Shown here piece after piece: positions 33,119 to 41,262 of a stretch of DNA of 64,000 nt. Source of the stretch: Patescibacteria group bacterium. Lineage in GTDB: Bacteria; Patescibacteriota; Microgenomatia; UBA1406; GWC2-37-13. Positions within the stretch are counted from its first letter, which is position 1. Each line of letters begins with the position of its first letter. The stretch spans positions 366,325-430,324 of the forward strand of contig BPJE01000001.1 in NCBI GenBank assembly GCA_026004455.1, given 5' to 3'. Below the pieces are notes generated by a model. That model had not been told where the DNA came from and ran no database searches. It saw nothing but the letters and a program-made list of their open reading frames with translations. Position numbers and translations under genes: made by a program.

Positions 33119-33616
33119 ATGAGTAATTTTACACCTTTAAATACAAAAAAAATAAATAAATCAAATAATAAAATAAAGTTTAATCTATTTTTATTTATTA
33201 ACACATTGATGTTATTTTTAAGTATTTTTCTTGGATGGTTAATTTTTGATAAAATGAAATCATTACAATCAACTTCAAGTAGAGCTTCTGAAAATTATAA
33301 TAATGAAAATAACTTTAGTTCTTTAAATAATGAAAATAAAACAATTTTTACTCCAACACCAACTATCAAAATAATAACAAATACTCCAACTTTAATACCA
33401 ACAAAACAACCAACTGATATTCCTACAAATAGTCCAACACCAACTGAAATAATTATTGCAAAAATTAATCCTACAAGTAGTATAACTAATCAAATTTATA
33501 TCTCACCAACTTTTACTTTAACACCAGTGATAGAAATTCTTCGTGCTGGTGATTTGAAATTTTTTTGGATCTTTTTTATAACAATTTCAATAATGATTTT
33601 GGGCTTATTATTGTAA
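33119..33616 (+). CDS. Two-helix membrane protein with Thr/Pro-rich stalk
   Basis: 165 residues. First helix FNLFLFINTLMLFLSIFLGWLIF, then a low-complexity TPTPT-type linker (FTPTPTIKIITNTPTLIPT, PTDIPTNSPTPTE), then a C-terminal helix FFWIFFITISIMILGLLL. Such Thr/Pro stalks are typical of patescibacterial surface proteins. No domain recognised. It starts 27 nt after folA and ends 9 nt before queA. Confidence 0.55.
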   Translation: MSNFTPLNTKKINKSNNKIKFNLFLFINTLMLFLSIFLGWLIFDKMKSLQSTSSRASENYNNENNFSSLNNENKTIFTPTPTIKIITNTPTLIPTKQPTDIPTNSPTPTEIIIAKINPTSSITNQIYISPTFTLTPVIEILRAGDLKFFWIFFITISIMILGLLL

Positions 33617-33625
33617 AATTGATAA

Positions 33626-34732
33626 ATGGATAAAAAATTATATGATTATCATCTTCCGGATAATCTTTTAGCAAAAATACCAGTTTCGCCACGAGATAGC
33701 GCAAAACTTTTTGTTTATGATACAAAAACAGATGAGATTATTTTTGATCGCTTTTTAAATCTAGATAAATATTTGCCCAACAACTCATTTTTAGTTCTTA
33801 ATAATTCTCAAGTTGTGCCTTCAAGAGTGACAATGTTTAAAAAAACTGGTGGAAAAGTGGTTGTTTTATTTTTTGTTAATGAGTTAATAAACTCTCAAAA
33901 TTATATTGTTCGCGGCTTAGTTGATAGAAAAATAAATCTTGGTGAAAAACTTTTTTTTGATAAAGAAAATTTTATTGAAGTGAAAAACCAAGAAAAAAAC
34001 ATTTTTACTTTTAAATTTGATTATTCAAAAGAAAAACTGTTTTCTTTACTTTATAAATATGGTAATATGCCAATACCACTTTATTTAAAAGACTCGCCTT
34101 TAAAAAAAGACAAACTTTTAAAAAAATATCAGACAATTTTTGCTGATAAACTAGGTGATAAAAAATTAGGGTCAATTGCTGCACCAACCGCCTCGCTGCA
34201 CTTTACTAATCGAGTATTTAAAAAAATTGAAAAAAAAGGAATAGAAAGACTATTTTTAAAGCTTTATGTTGGAATAGGTACTTTTGCGCCAATAACCGAG
34301 GAAAACTTAAGAACAAAAAAATTGCATCAAGAATACTATGAGATTGATAAAAATACTTATGAAAAGATAATAGATTTTAAAAAACAAGGGAAAAAATTAG
34401 TGGCAGTGGGAACAACGGTTGTGAGGACATTAGAATCAATAGCTCGGCAACAAAATTTTTTATCACCGTGGGGACCCTACCCCAAAAGTGAAAAAAATTT
34501 GTTGCCTCCGCTTATAGAAAAAACTGATCTTTTTATTTTTCCGCCATATGCTTTTAAAATGGTTGATATTTTGATAACTAATTTTCATTTACCTGGTTCA
34601 TCTTTAATGATGTTAGTTGAGGCATTTTTACAATATAAAAAAGCAAAAAAACACTTAATCGATTTGTATAATATTGCTATAAAAAATGACTTTCGCTTTT
34701 ATTCGTTTGGAGATTCTATGGTAATAAAATAA
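33626..34732 (+). CDS. queA: tRNA preQ1(34) S-adenosylmethionine ribosyltransferase-isomerase with in-frame insertion
   Basis: 368 residues. DYHLPDNLLAKIPVSPRDSA, NNSQVVPSR, GSIAAPTASLHFT, YVGIGTFAPI, LHQEYYEID, AVGTTVVRTLES and FLPGSSLMMLVEAFL (as NFHLPGSS) are QueA signatures. Between LESIAR and IEKTDLFIFPPY, where relatives have a short Gly/Lys loop, lies QNFLSPWGPYPKSEKNLLPP encoded by a palindromic element (34447-34506) related to those in tgt and gdhA. QueA and the downstream Tgt act in queuosine modification of tRNA. Confidence 0.95.
   Translation: MDKKLYDYHLPDNLLAKIPVSPRDSAKLFVYDTKTDEIIFDRFLNLDKYLPNNSFLVLNNSQVVPSRVTMFKKTGGKVVVLFFVNELINSQNYIVRGLVDRKINLGEKLFFDKENFIEVKNQEKNIFTFKFDYSKEKLFSLLYKYGNMPIPLYLKDSPLKKDKLLKKYQTIFADKLGDKKLGSIAAPTASLHFTNRVFKKIEKKGIERLFLKLYVGIGTFAPITEENLRTKKLHQEYYEIDKNTYEKIIDFKKQGKKLVAVGTTVVRTLESIARQQNFLSPWGPYPKSEKNLLPPLIEKTDLFIFPPYAFKMVDILITNFHLPGSSLMMLVEAFLQYKKAKKHLIDLYNIAIKNDFRFYSFGDSMVIK
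34447..34506 (+). repeat. In-frame palindromic element (type C), queA copy
   Basis: Left arm GGCAACAAAATTTTTTATCA pairs imperfectly with right arm GTGAAAAAAATTTGTTGCC; the centre GTGGGGACCCTACCCC is shared with tgt (35440-35503) and gdhA (46553-46612). Read in the gene frame without stop. Confidence 0.8.
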
Positions 34733-34743
34733 ATTAATTTAAA

Positions 34744-34822
34744 AAGGACAGAACCTTTTTGAAAAAAAGGTTCTGTCCTTAATAATTAGGTTAATTAGGT
34801 CAATTAGAAATTAGGATAATTT
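34744..34822. repeat. AAGGACAGAACC palindrome and AATTAG array between queA and tgt
   Basis: AAGGACAGAACC (34744-34755) and GGTTCTGTCCTT (34769-34780) with A/T loop, then AATTAG units to 34822. Identical architecture to 17526-17600 and 42417-42490; the tgt start is 8 nt further on. Confidence 0.75.
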
Positions 34823-34829
34823 ATTATTT

Positions 34830-36119
34830 ATGTTTTTCAAAGTTTTATATCAATCTAAAAAAAGAGATTCGCAAGCAAGGTTAGGGGAGATTATTACAGA
34901 TCATGGAGTGATTAAGACTCCGTCATTTGTTGCAGTTGGGACAAAAGGGACAGTCAAGTCGATTTTACCAAATCTTTTAAAAGAAATTGGAACTCAAGTG
35001 GCTTTTGTTAATACTTATCATTTGGTGACTCATCCGGGGCCAGATTTGATTGAAAACGCCGGTGGTATTCATCAATGGGCAAATTTAAATATGCCTTTGA
35101 TGAGTGATTCAGGAGGGTTTCAGGTTTTTTCATTAGCAAAAAATAAAATTCAAACTTCAAAATTCAAATATCAAAATGAAAACGCAAAATTCAAAAATGA
35201 GGAAAAAATTCCTTCTTTTGTAAAGATTGGTGATGACGGAGTGCAATTTCACTCAATTTTTGACGGATCAATAATTGAATTTACACCAGAAAAATCAATT
35301 GATTATCAGATGAAAATTGGCGCTGATATAATGATGGCGTTTGATGAGTGCATTCCTTATGGAGTAGATTATGAATATACAAAAAAAGCAACAGAAAGAA
35401 CTCATAGATGGTTAATTCGTTGTATAGATTACAAGGTTCGGCAACAGAAATTTTTTGATGCAATGGGGACCCCTAAACCCCTAAAGCACAAAAAATTTGT
35501 TGCCTCACCAAGAAAAAATCAATATTTATACGGTGTGATTCAGGGTGGAGTGTTTGAGGATTTGAGGAAAAATTCAGCGGAGTTTGTTGTTTCGCAAAAT
35601 ACTCCAGGTGTGGCAATTGGTGGAGTGTCAGTCGGCGAGTCAAAAAAAGAGATGAGAGATCAGGTGAGGTGGGTGGCTGATTATCTGCCAAAAGATAGGC
35701 CGGTTCATCTTTTGGGAGTTGGGCAAGTGGATGATATTGTGGATTTAGTAAAGTTTGGAATTGATACTTTTGATTGTGTTGAGCCAACAAGATTAGCAAG
35801 AATGGGAACAATATATCAGCTTGGCTCGATGCCATTTTCTCGCCAACAAAATAAAGGGAAAAATTGGCTCGAAAAGGCATCTTTGCCAGAATTAATTGAT
35901 AATATTGATATTTTAAAAGGTAAGTATCGTGAGGATTTAAGTCAAGTTGATGAAAATTGTGATTGTTATGTTTGTCAAAATTTTACCAAGTCATATCTTC
36001 ATCATCTTTTTAAAAATCGTGAACTTTTAGCTTATACTTTAGCGACATATCACAATCTTTATGTTATGGAAAAATTATTTGCTTTAATAAGAGAGATGAT
36101 TGAGAGAAATTTGTTATAA
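34830..36119 (+). CDS. tgt: tRNA-guanine transglycosylase with three in-frame insertions
   Basis: 429 residues against about 370-390 usual. MSDSGGFQVFSL and FDCVEPTRLARMGT carry the catalytic aspartates, YGVIQGGVFEDLR and GVSVGESKKEM the substrate site, CDCYVCQNFTKSYLHHLF the zinc site. Extra segments: KIQTSKFKYQNENAKFKNEE from AAATTCAAA units (about 35143-35207); KFFDAMGTPKPLKHKKFVA from a type C palindrome (35440-35503); MPFSRQQNKGKNWLEKAS from a type D palindrome (35828-35881). All are in loops away from the motifs. Exchanges guanine 34 for preQ1 in tRNA, upstream of QueA. Confidence 0.95.
   Translation: MFFKVLYQSKKRDSQARLGEIITDHGVIKTPSFVAVGTKGTVKSILPNLLKEIGTQVAFVNTYHLVTHPGPDLIENAGGIHQWANLNMPLMSDSGGFQVFSLAKNKIQTSKFKYQNENAKFKNEEKIPSFVKIGDDGVQFHSIFDGSIIEFTPEKSIDYQMKIGADIMMAFDECIPYGVDYEYTKKATERTHRWLIRCIDYKVRQQKFFDAMGTPKPLKHKKFVASPRKNQYLYGVIQGGVFEDLRKNSAEFVVSQNTPGVAIGGVSVGESKKEMRDQVRWVADYLPKDRPVHLLGVGQVDDIVDLVKFGIDTFDCVEPTRLARMGTIYQLGSMPFSRQQNKGKNWLEKASLPELIDNIDILKGKYREDLSQVDENCDCYVCQNFTKSYLHHLFKNRELLAYTLATYHNLYVMEKLFALIREMIERNLL
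35440..35503 (+). repeat. In-frame palindromic element (type C), tgt copy
   Basis: GGCAACAGAAATTTTTTGATG on the left and GCACAAAAAATTTGTTGCC on the right form an imperfect stem around AATGGGGACCCCTAAACCCC. Same reading frame as the queA and gdhA copies. Confidence 0.85.
35828..35881 (+). repeat. In-frame palindromic element (type D), tgt copy
   Basis: GATGCC to GGCATC, 54 nt; differs from the tatD copy at two positions only (in the loop region). Inverted arms include ATTTTCTCGCCAA and TTGGCTCGAAAAG. Confidence 0.85.
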
Positions 36120-36161
36120 AATGATTTATAATTAAATTAATTAAAATTTTTTTAAAATTTT

Positions 36162-36635
36162 ATGGCAAAAAAACAGGATATAAAAAGGGTGTTAAATCAG
36201 TTGGAAGAAGTTTTGGAGACATATTTGGTTGATAAGGCGCCGTTTTCAATACCAGAAAATATTAAAGAATTAATTGTTAATTTTAGCCCTTATTTAATAA
36301 TTTTAGGCATAGTTTTGACAGTGCCGTCGATTTTAGCAGCGTTTGGATTAGGAGTATTTTTATCACCATTTTCGCCAATGGTAGGAACTCCATGGAGGAT
36401 GTATTTTGGTTTTAACTATATTTTATCAATGATTATTTTAGTAGTTTCAGTAGTGATGGAGGCAATAGCAGTGCCTGGGCTTTTGAAAAGACAAGAAAGC
36501 GGTTGGCGATGGCTTTTTTATGCTAGTTTAGTAAGTGTTTTATCAAGTGTTATTTATGGAGGGATATTTGGAGCATTAATTGGTGCTTTAATTTCCTGGT
36601 ATGTGCTTTTTCAGGTTAAAGAGTATTATAAATAA
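36162..36635 (+). CDS. Multi-pass membrane protein of unknown function
   Basis: 157 residues. A short amphipathic N-terminus (KKQDIKRVLNQLEEVLETYL) followed by three to four helices (SPYLIILGIVLTVPSILAA, FNYILSMIILVVSVVMEAI, WLFYASLVSVLSSVIYGG, LIGALISWYVLFQV). Charged residues between helices 2 and 3 (GLLKRQESGWRW). I do not recognise the family; the style is common in Patescibacteria. It lies between tgt and the convergent fmt. Confidence 0.6.
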   Translation: MAKKQDIKRVLNQLEEVLETYLVDKAPFSIPENIKELIVNFSPYLIILGIVLTVPSILAAFGLGVFLSPFSPMVGTPWRMYFGFNYILSMIILVVSVVMEAIAVPGLLKRQESGWRWLFYASLVSVLSSVIYGGIFGALIGALISWYVLFQVKEYYK

Positions 36636-36646
36636 AAAAATGTTTT

Positions 36647-37546
36647 TTAAGAAAATACTTTATAAGCCTTATTAAAGGTATTAAAATCAACTTGTTTTTT
36701 TCCTTCAAGTTGGACATAAGTGATGTTTAAAATAGAATTTTGATGATTAAAATTCATACCAGTTATTTTTAGTCTTTTGCCATTGGGTAAAATAGTCCAG
36801 ATTCCTGGCCAGGGATAAAGACCGCGAAATAAATTGTAAAGTTCTTCTGGCGAATTTTTAATTTTTAACTTTAGATTTTCAAAATCAATAAATCCATCTT
36901 GTTTTTTTAAAAGTTTACTATAGGTTGCAAGATTGTGTTTTTGAGGCTGAAAACAAAGACTGTCTTTGACAAGGATTGTCTTTTTAAAAAGATTAAAAGC
37001 TAAATCAGTGAGTTTTTTTTCTAAATCTGGTCGCATATCTTGAGGTAGAATTTCAATTTTTTCTTGGGCAATAATTGGTCCGTGATCAATTTTTTCATCC
37101 ATTTTAAAGATTGTTACTCCAGTTTCTTTATCACCGTTTATCAAAGCAGTGGCAATAGGAGATGTGCCTCGATATTTTGGAAGCAGAGAGGGATGAATAC
37201 ACCAAAAACCATATTTTGGTAGATCTAATAAATCTTTAGAAATGATTAAAGAATAAGCATAAACTAAGCATAAATCAGAAGTTTTAATTTTTAATTTTAA
37301 ATTTTCAATTTTTAATGAGTCTTCAGTTTTTAAATTTTCAATTTCAAAAACTTCTAGACTGTGTTTTTTGGCACTTTGTTTTACTGGCGTTGGGGTTAAT
37401 ATCTGTTTTCTTCCCGCAGGTTTATCAGGTTGGGTAACAACAAATTCAACTGAGATAAGTTTTTTTAAATCATTATCAGTTAAGATTTTTTCCAAAAATC
37501 TTGCAGAAAAATCCGGTGAACCAAAGTAAGCTAATTTTAATTTCAT
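36647..37546 (-). CDS. fmt: Methionyl-tRNA formyltransferase with repeat-derived segments
   Basis: 299 residues. YFGSPDFSARFLEKIL, QPDKPAGRK, SLIISKDLLDLP, CIHPSLLPKYRGTSPIATAL (formyl-THF and catalytic His region) and VTIFKMDEKIDHGPII are Fmt motifs; GLYPWPGIWT starts the C-terminal domain. Repeat DNA encodes FEIENLKTEDSLKIENLKLK (37275-37345, TTTTCAATTTTTAA units) and TILVKDSLCF (36954-36985, AAAGACTGTCTTT palindrome). Formylates initiator Met-tRNA. Convergent with the membrane protein gene. Confidence 0.94.
   Translation of the reverse strand: MKLKLAYFGSPDFSARFLEKILTDNDLKKLISVEFVVTQPDKPAGRKQILTPTPVKQSAKKHSLEVFEIENLKTEDSLKIENLKLKIKTSDLCLVYAYSLIISKDLLDLPKYGFWCIHPSLLPKYRGTSPIATALINGDKETGVTIFKMDEKIDHGPIIAQEKIEILPQDMRPDLEKKLTDLAFNLFKKTILVKDSLCFQPQKHNLATYSKLLKKQDGFIDFENLKLKIKNSPEELYNLFRGLYPWPGIWTILPNGKRLKITGMNFNHQNSILNITYVQLEGKKQVDFNTFNKAYKVFS
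36954..36985. repeat. In-frame AAAGACTGTCTTT element in fmt
   Basis: AAAGACTGTCTTT (36955-36967) followed by GACAAGGATTGTCTTT; an imperfect double palindrome related to the intergenic copies at 42381, 48364, 48460, 48629 and 61768. Confidence 0.75.
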
Positions 37547-37583
37547 TTTTATATTTTATCAAGAAATTGGTTATAATAAATCT

Positions 37584-37847
37584 ATGAAACTTTCAAAGCC
37601 ATATTTGTTTTTATTGACTCTTATTATTATTTTAGTTTTTATTATTGGTGTTCGTTATGGCCAACAAGTTGAAAGGGTTAATAAAACAATTAATTATTTA
37701 TTATCAATCACTCCTTCAAAATCACCTACTCCAACACCCACTTGGACAATTATTCAGTATAAAACAAAAACTGGAATAAAAATTAATTATCCGTCATTTT
37801 TAAAAATAGAAGAAATAAATAAAGGTGGTGAGATTTTAATAAAATAA
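37584..37847 (+). CDS. Short membrane-anchored protein, possibly truncated
   Basis: 87 residues: one N-terminal helix (YLFLLTLIIILVFIIGVRYG) and a stalk with SPTPTPTWTI, then KTGIKINYPSFLKIEEINKG. The PTPT stalk and KINYPSFLKIEE segment resemble the beginning of larger patescibacterial lipoprotein-like surface proteins, so it may be a shortened gene. It directly precedes a long decayed region. Confidence 0.45.
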   Translation: MKLSKPYLFLLTLIIILVFIIGVRYGQQVERVNKTINYLLSITPSKSPTPTPTWTIIQYKTKTGIKINYPSFLKIEEINKGGEILIK

Positions 37848-37899
37848 TTTTATTATTGATTTTAATTATTGTTTTTTTACTATTTAATTTATTTTAAAC

Positions 37900-39640
37900 A
37901 TCATAAAAAATATTTTTTTTCTTTGCTTTTTTATTTTTTTTAATTCTGTTTATACTCAACAACTTTTATAAAAATGGGTTTGTTTAAAAGCTGAAAGATC
38001 AGGAATACATAAAGCTAAGATATCTGTTTCATATAAACTATAAGAAAAACTTCTACAAAATTCTGATACTTATATATTTGAATATTTTTATAACTCACTT
38101 TGTACTAGTGAAAATAGTAATTTAGATTTAAAAGTTTTTAATAAAAATAATTATCAAGAAATGAATGAACAATTTAATTATGAATTTAAGGATCACTCTT
38201 ACCTTCTAATCATATAAAAAATGATACTTATGTAAATATACAGTCTTTTACTTGGAAGAGTTATTTTTATTCATCTCATGATAGAAGATGGTTAGCTATG
38301 AATTATTTTTAAACAGATCCTCAATTAGGTCGTGGTAATGAATCTTCAATTCAGATTGGAATATTTAATTTTGAAGATGTAGTTAATAAATCTAATTGTA
38401 TTATTTCTTTACATTGGGATCTATATGAAAGAATTTTTTATGCGTGTACATTAGAATCAGTTTCTGATGTAGATATTACTCTTTTAGTTAAAAGACAAAT
38501 AGTTGAAAAACAAAATGGTTCTTTTACTCTTTTTACCTCAAATGATATATTGGGTGGCAATATTATTAATCTTCAAAAAACTTTAGTTGATGGTATGTTT
38601 TTTGGTCCCTGATGGTATTTATAAATTAAAGTAGAAAGTAATGATTATATTATTACTGCAAAACTTAGTAAAATTAATAGTAATTATTCTAAGATTTACA
38701 AAAATATTTATCCTGCTTTAACTGGTGATGAAATAATTTAAAATGGCTCGATTGAGCGTCGAGATATTACTGTTATTCCCAAAAAGTTCATCAAAAACAA
38801 ACGAAGTTAAATTAATGGAATATTTTATGGATTTAGATAAAAATACATCTACTATTATTATTGAAGTAAGAGTATTTCATCTGATGACTTAAAGTAAAGC
38901 TTACAGCTTAAAAACTGATCTTTCTACACAACAACAATATCGATATCGACTCTTAATTGAAAATCCAATTACTGCTGATAGTCAAGGAAGATTTTTTTAA
39001 AAATTAGTCAAACAAATTTTGAGACCGATGAGTTTTTTGGAGATTAGTATTAGAAAAATCAAACTTAATTGATCCACAACCAACAACTTTTAATAAAATC
39101 ATTTATAAATTTTTATCATTTATTTTTAAAGAAACTAAAGCTAAATTTGTTTTAGCTTCAAGTTATAGATTTGAACCAATATTGAATTATATCGAAGGTT
39201 ATGCATATGATAATAAAGGCAATGTTATTCCTAATGTTAAAGTATTAGTAGTTTTAAATTTTTCAAATAATCCAGTTTTAACTTTAAATGCTGATGAAAA
39301 TGGTTAGTTTAAAATTTCTAGTCAATATTTACCAGCAATGCCTTATAAATTAGTTTTTATCACTAATGACGGTGAAAAAAATGAGATAAAAACATCAAAG
39401 TTTATTGCTCAAAATCATTTACTTCATCTTCTTCAAAAATCAGTCCATCAGTTATTAATTTTAATGATAAAAATAAAGATTTTAACAATTTTAAAAATAA
39501 TATTAATGATAATAATCAGTTAATTAAAAATGATAATTCTCAAAATAATAATTCTCAAAATTTTCAACTTTTATCAATTCTATTGCTTTTAATTTTTTTA
39601 ATTATTTTAGTTGGTTTAATTATTTTCTTATATATTAAAA
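37900..39640 (+). pseudogene. Decayed surface-protein gene
   Basis: Coding-like stretches in shifting frames with many internal stops: GIHKAKISVSYKL, DTYIFEYFYNSLCTSENSNL, SSIQIGIFNFEDVVNKSNC, CIISLHWDLYERIFYACTLE, DGIYKLKVESN, YIEGYAYDNKGNVIPNVKVL (a carboxypeptidase regulatory-like Ig domain) and a C-terminal helix QLLSILLLLIFLIILVGLII. Repair needs base gains, losses and nonsense reversals, so this is real decay rather than isolated over-calls. Originally an exported protein of about 550 residues with a C-terminal anchor. Confidence 0.65.
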
Positions 39641-39652
39641 AAATAAAACCTA

Positions 39653-39681
39653 TTGACAAAACAATATATTTTAAATATACT
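39653..39681 (+). promoter_or_regulatory. Consensus promoter of the structured RNA
   Basis: TTGACA (39653-39658), 17-nt spacer, TATACT (39676-39681). Transcription would start near 39688-39690, exactly where the outer stem of the RNA begins. Confidence 0.7.
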
Positions 39682-39689
39682 TATATGTA

Positions 39690-39878
39690 GATCCTCCAGA
39701 AGAGGAAAGAAAATACTTTTTCTCTACGCAATTTACAACAAGGGTAACCTCGACGCAAGTCGGGGAATGAGGCGGCTTTCTTGATCTCGCGTTGCGAATC
39801 AAGAGGTGCCTCCCCGTTTTCTTTCCAGGGAAAAAGAAAAATCCCTCAAAATGGAGGATCTTTCTATTACTTTTTTTT
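39690..39878 (+). ncRNA. Unassigned structured RNA upstream of rho
   Basis: GATCCTCCA (39690-39698) pairs with TGGAGGATC (39852-39860) as a closing stem. Inside, GGAAAGAAAAT (39704-39714) pairs with GTTTTCTTTCC (39816-39826); CCTCGAC-GCAA-GTCGGGG (39748-39765) is a tetraloop helix; GAGGC/GCCTC (39769-39773, 39808-39812) encloses CTTGAT-TCGC-GTT-GCGA-ATCAAG (39780-39803); AGGGA/TCCCT (39827-39846) is a last hairpin. A T8 run at 39871-39878 could end it. The G+C-rich block stands out from its surroundings and has its own promoter. It lacks RNase P, SRP, tmRNA or known riboswitch signatures that I can recall. A free small RNA or a rho leader. Confidence 0.65.
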
Positions 39879-39957
39879 GAAAATGAAAGCAATAACTTCA
39901 TGAGAGAGATAATTTTTTAAATCAGGCTTTATTTTTTATTAATTTATATTTAATTGT

Positions 39958-41259
39958 ATGGTAAAAAAAACTCCTGCAACTAAAAACCAAGACCAACCCC
40001 TTGATGTTTCTGCAATTTTAGAAAAGATTGAAGAAAAACCAATTGTTATAAAAGATGAAGCGCCAATTGAAAAAGCGGCCGAACCACAACTGCCTGTAGT
40101 TCAAGAAGAGGTACCAATTGAAGAGAGACTAAAAGAAGATTTAAAAATTAGTTATGAGGCTAATGGAATTTTAGATATTACTTTAGGTGGTTATGGATTT
40201 TTGCGAAAAAACTATGTTTTATCACCTGATTCAGATATCTATGTATCAATTAGTCAAATCAGGCGATTTTGGTTAAGGCGCGGAGATGAGGTTGAAGGAT
40301 TGGCAAGACCACCAAAAACAGGTGAGAGATTTCATTCTCTTCTTTTGATAAAAAAAATTAATGGCGTTGAGATGTCAGAAGAAGACTCAGCTAAAAGAAA
40401 ACACTTTGATCAGCTAACTTCTCTTCATCCAAATCGTCAAATCAAACTTGAGACAGACAAAGATACTTTATCAACAAGAATTACTGATTTAGTAGCGCCA
40501 ATTGGTTTTGGTCAGAGAGCTTTGATTGTTTCTCAGCCAAAAGCTGGTAAAACAACTTTTTTAAAAGAGATTGCTCAAGCAATTGCTACTAACTACCCTG
40601 ATGTTTATTTAATGGCGATTTTAATTGGTGAGCGACCAGAGGAGGTAACAGAGATGAAGAGATTTATCAAAGGTGAAGTTGCTGCCTCAAACTTTGATGA
40701 GTCGCCTCGTCAGCAGGTAAAAGTGGCAAATCTAGCCTTAGAGCGAGCCAAAAGATTGGTGGAGATGGGTAAAGATGTGGTAATTTTACTTGATTCAGTC
40801 ACAAGACTAGCTCGAGCTTTAAATTTAGCCACTCCTGGTACTGGTCGAAGTTTGTCCGGTGGATTTGATCCTCAAGCTTTATATCCAGCAAAAAAATTTC
40901 TTGGTGCTGCTCGAAACTGTGAAGAAGGAGGAAGCTTGACAATTATTGGCACAGCTTTGATTGGTACTGAGAGTCGGATGGATGACTTAATTTATGAGGA
41001 GCTTAAAGGCACCGGTAATATGGAGATTCATTTAGATAGAGAATTGGCAAATAAAAGAATTTTTCCAGCTATTGATGTGGAAAAATCCGGTACTCGTCAT
41101 GAAGAACTTTTGTTTGATAAAGAGACATTAAATAAGGTTAATACTTTGCGACGAATGCTGAGCTTGCTTCATGGTGAAGAGCGGACTCAGCTTTTAATTG
41201 AAAAATTATCAAAAACAAAAAATAATAAAGAGTTTTTGGAAAGCTTGAATAAGGGATAA
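39958..41259 (+). CDS. rho: Transcription termination factor Rho
   Basis: 433 residues. An acidic/Lys-rich N-terminal extension (about 65 residues) precedes the cold-shock-like RNA-binding domain (GILDITLGGYGFLRKNYVLS, DIYVSISQIRRFWLRRGDEV). The ATPase core has GQRALIVSQPKAGKTTFLKE (Walker A), ILIGERPEEVTEM, VVILLDSVTRLARALN (Walker B), LSGGFDPQALYPAKKF and GSLTIIGTALIGTESRMDD. Hexameric RNA helicase that ends transcription. The N-terminal helical domain usual in Rho is replaced by the low-complexity extension. Preceded by the structured RNA. Confidence 0.96.
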   Translation: MVKKTPATKNQDQPLDVSAILEKIEEKPIVIKDEAPIEKAAEPQLPVVQEEVPIEERLKEDLKISYEANGILDITLGGYGFLRKNYVLSPDSDIYVSISQIRRFWLRRGDEVEGLARPPKTGERFHSLLLIKKINGVEMSEEDSAKRKHFDQLTSLHPNRQIKLETDKDTLSTRITDLVAPIGFGQRALIVSQPKAGKTTFLKEIAQAIATNYPDVYLMAILIGERPEEVTEMKRFIKGEVAASNFDESPRQQVKVANLALERAKRLVEMGKDVVILLDSVTRLARALNLATPGTGRSLSGGFDPQALYPAKKFLGAARNCEEGGSLTIIGTALIGTESRMDDLIYEELKGTGNMEIHLDRELANKRIFPAIDVEKSGTRHEELLFDKETLNKVNTLRRMLSLLHGEERTQLLIEKLSKTKNNKEFLESLNKG

Positions 41260-41262
41260 AGA

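Noticed and set aside
35473..35880. 135-codon open frame antisense to tgt
   Set aside because: Lies wholly opposite a conserved gene and its composition follows the tgt codon pattern; no independent support.
37900..39640. Reading the decayed region with a reassigned stop codon (as in Gracilibacteria/SR1)
   Set aside because: Both TAA and TGA occur internally, frames shift repeatedly, and neighbouring genes use TGA and TAA as ordinary stops.
39690..39878. c-di-GMP (GEMM) riboswitch or RNase P RNA
   Set aside because: The short matches (ACGCAA, GAGGAAAG) are not in the conserved order, and the core motifs and pairing of those classes are missing.
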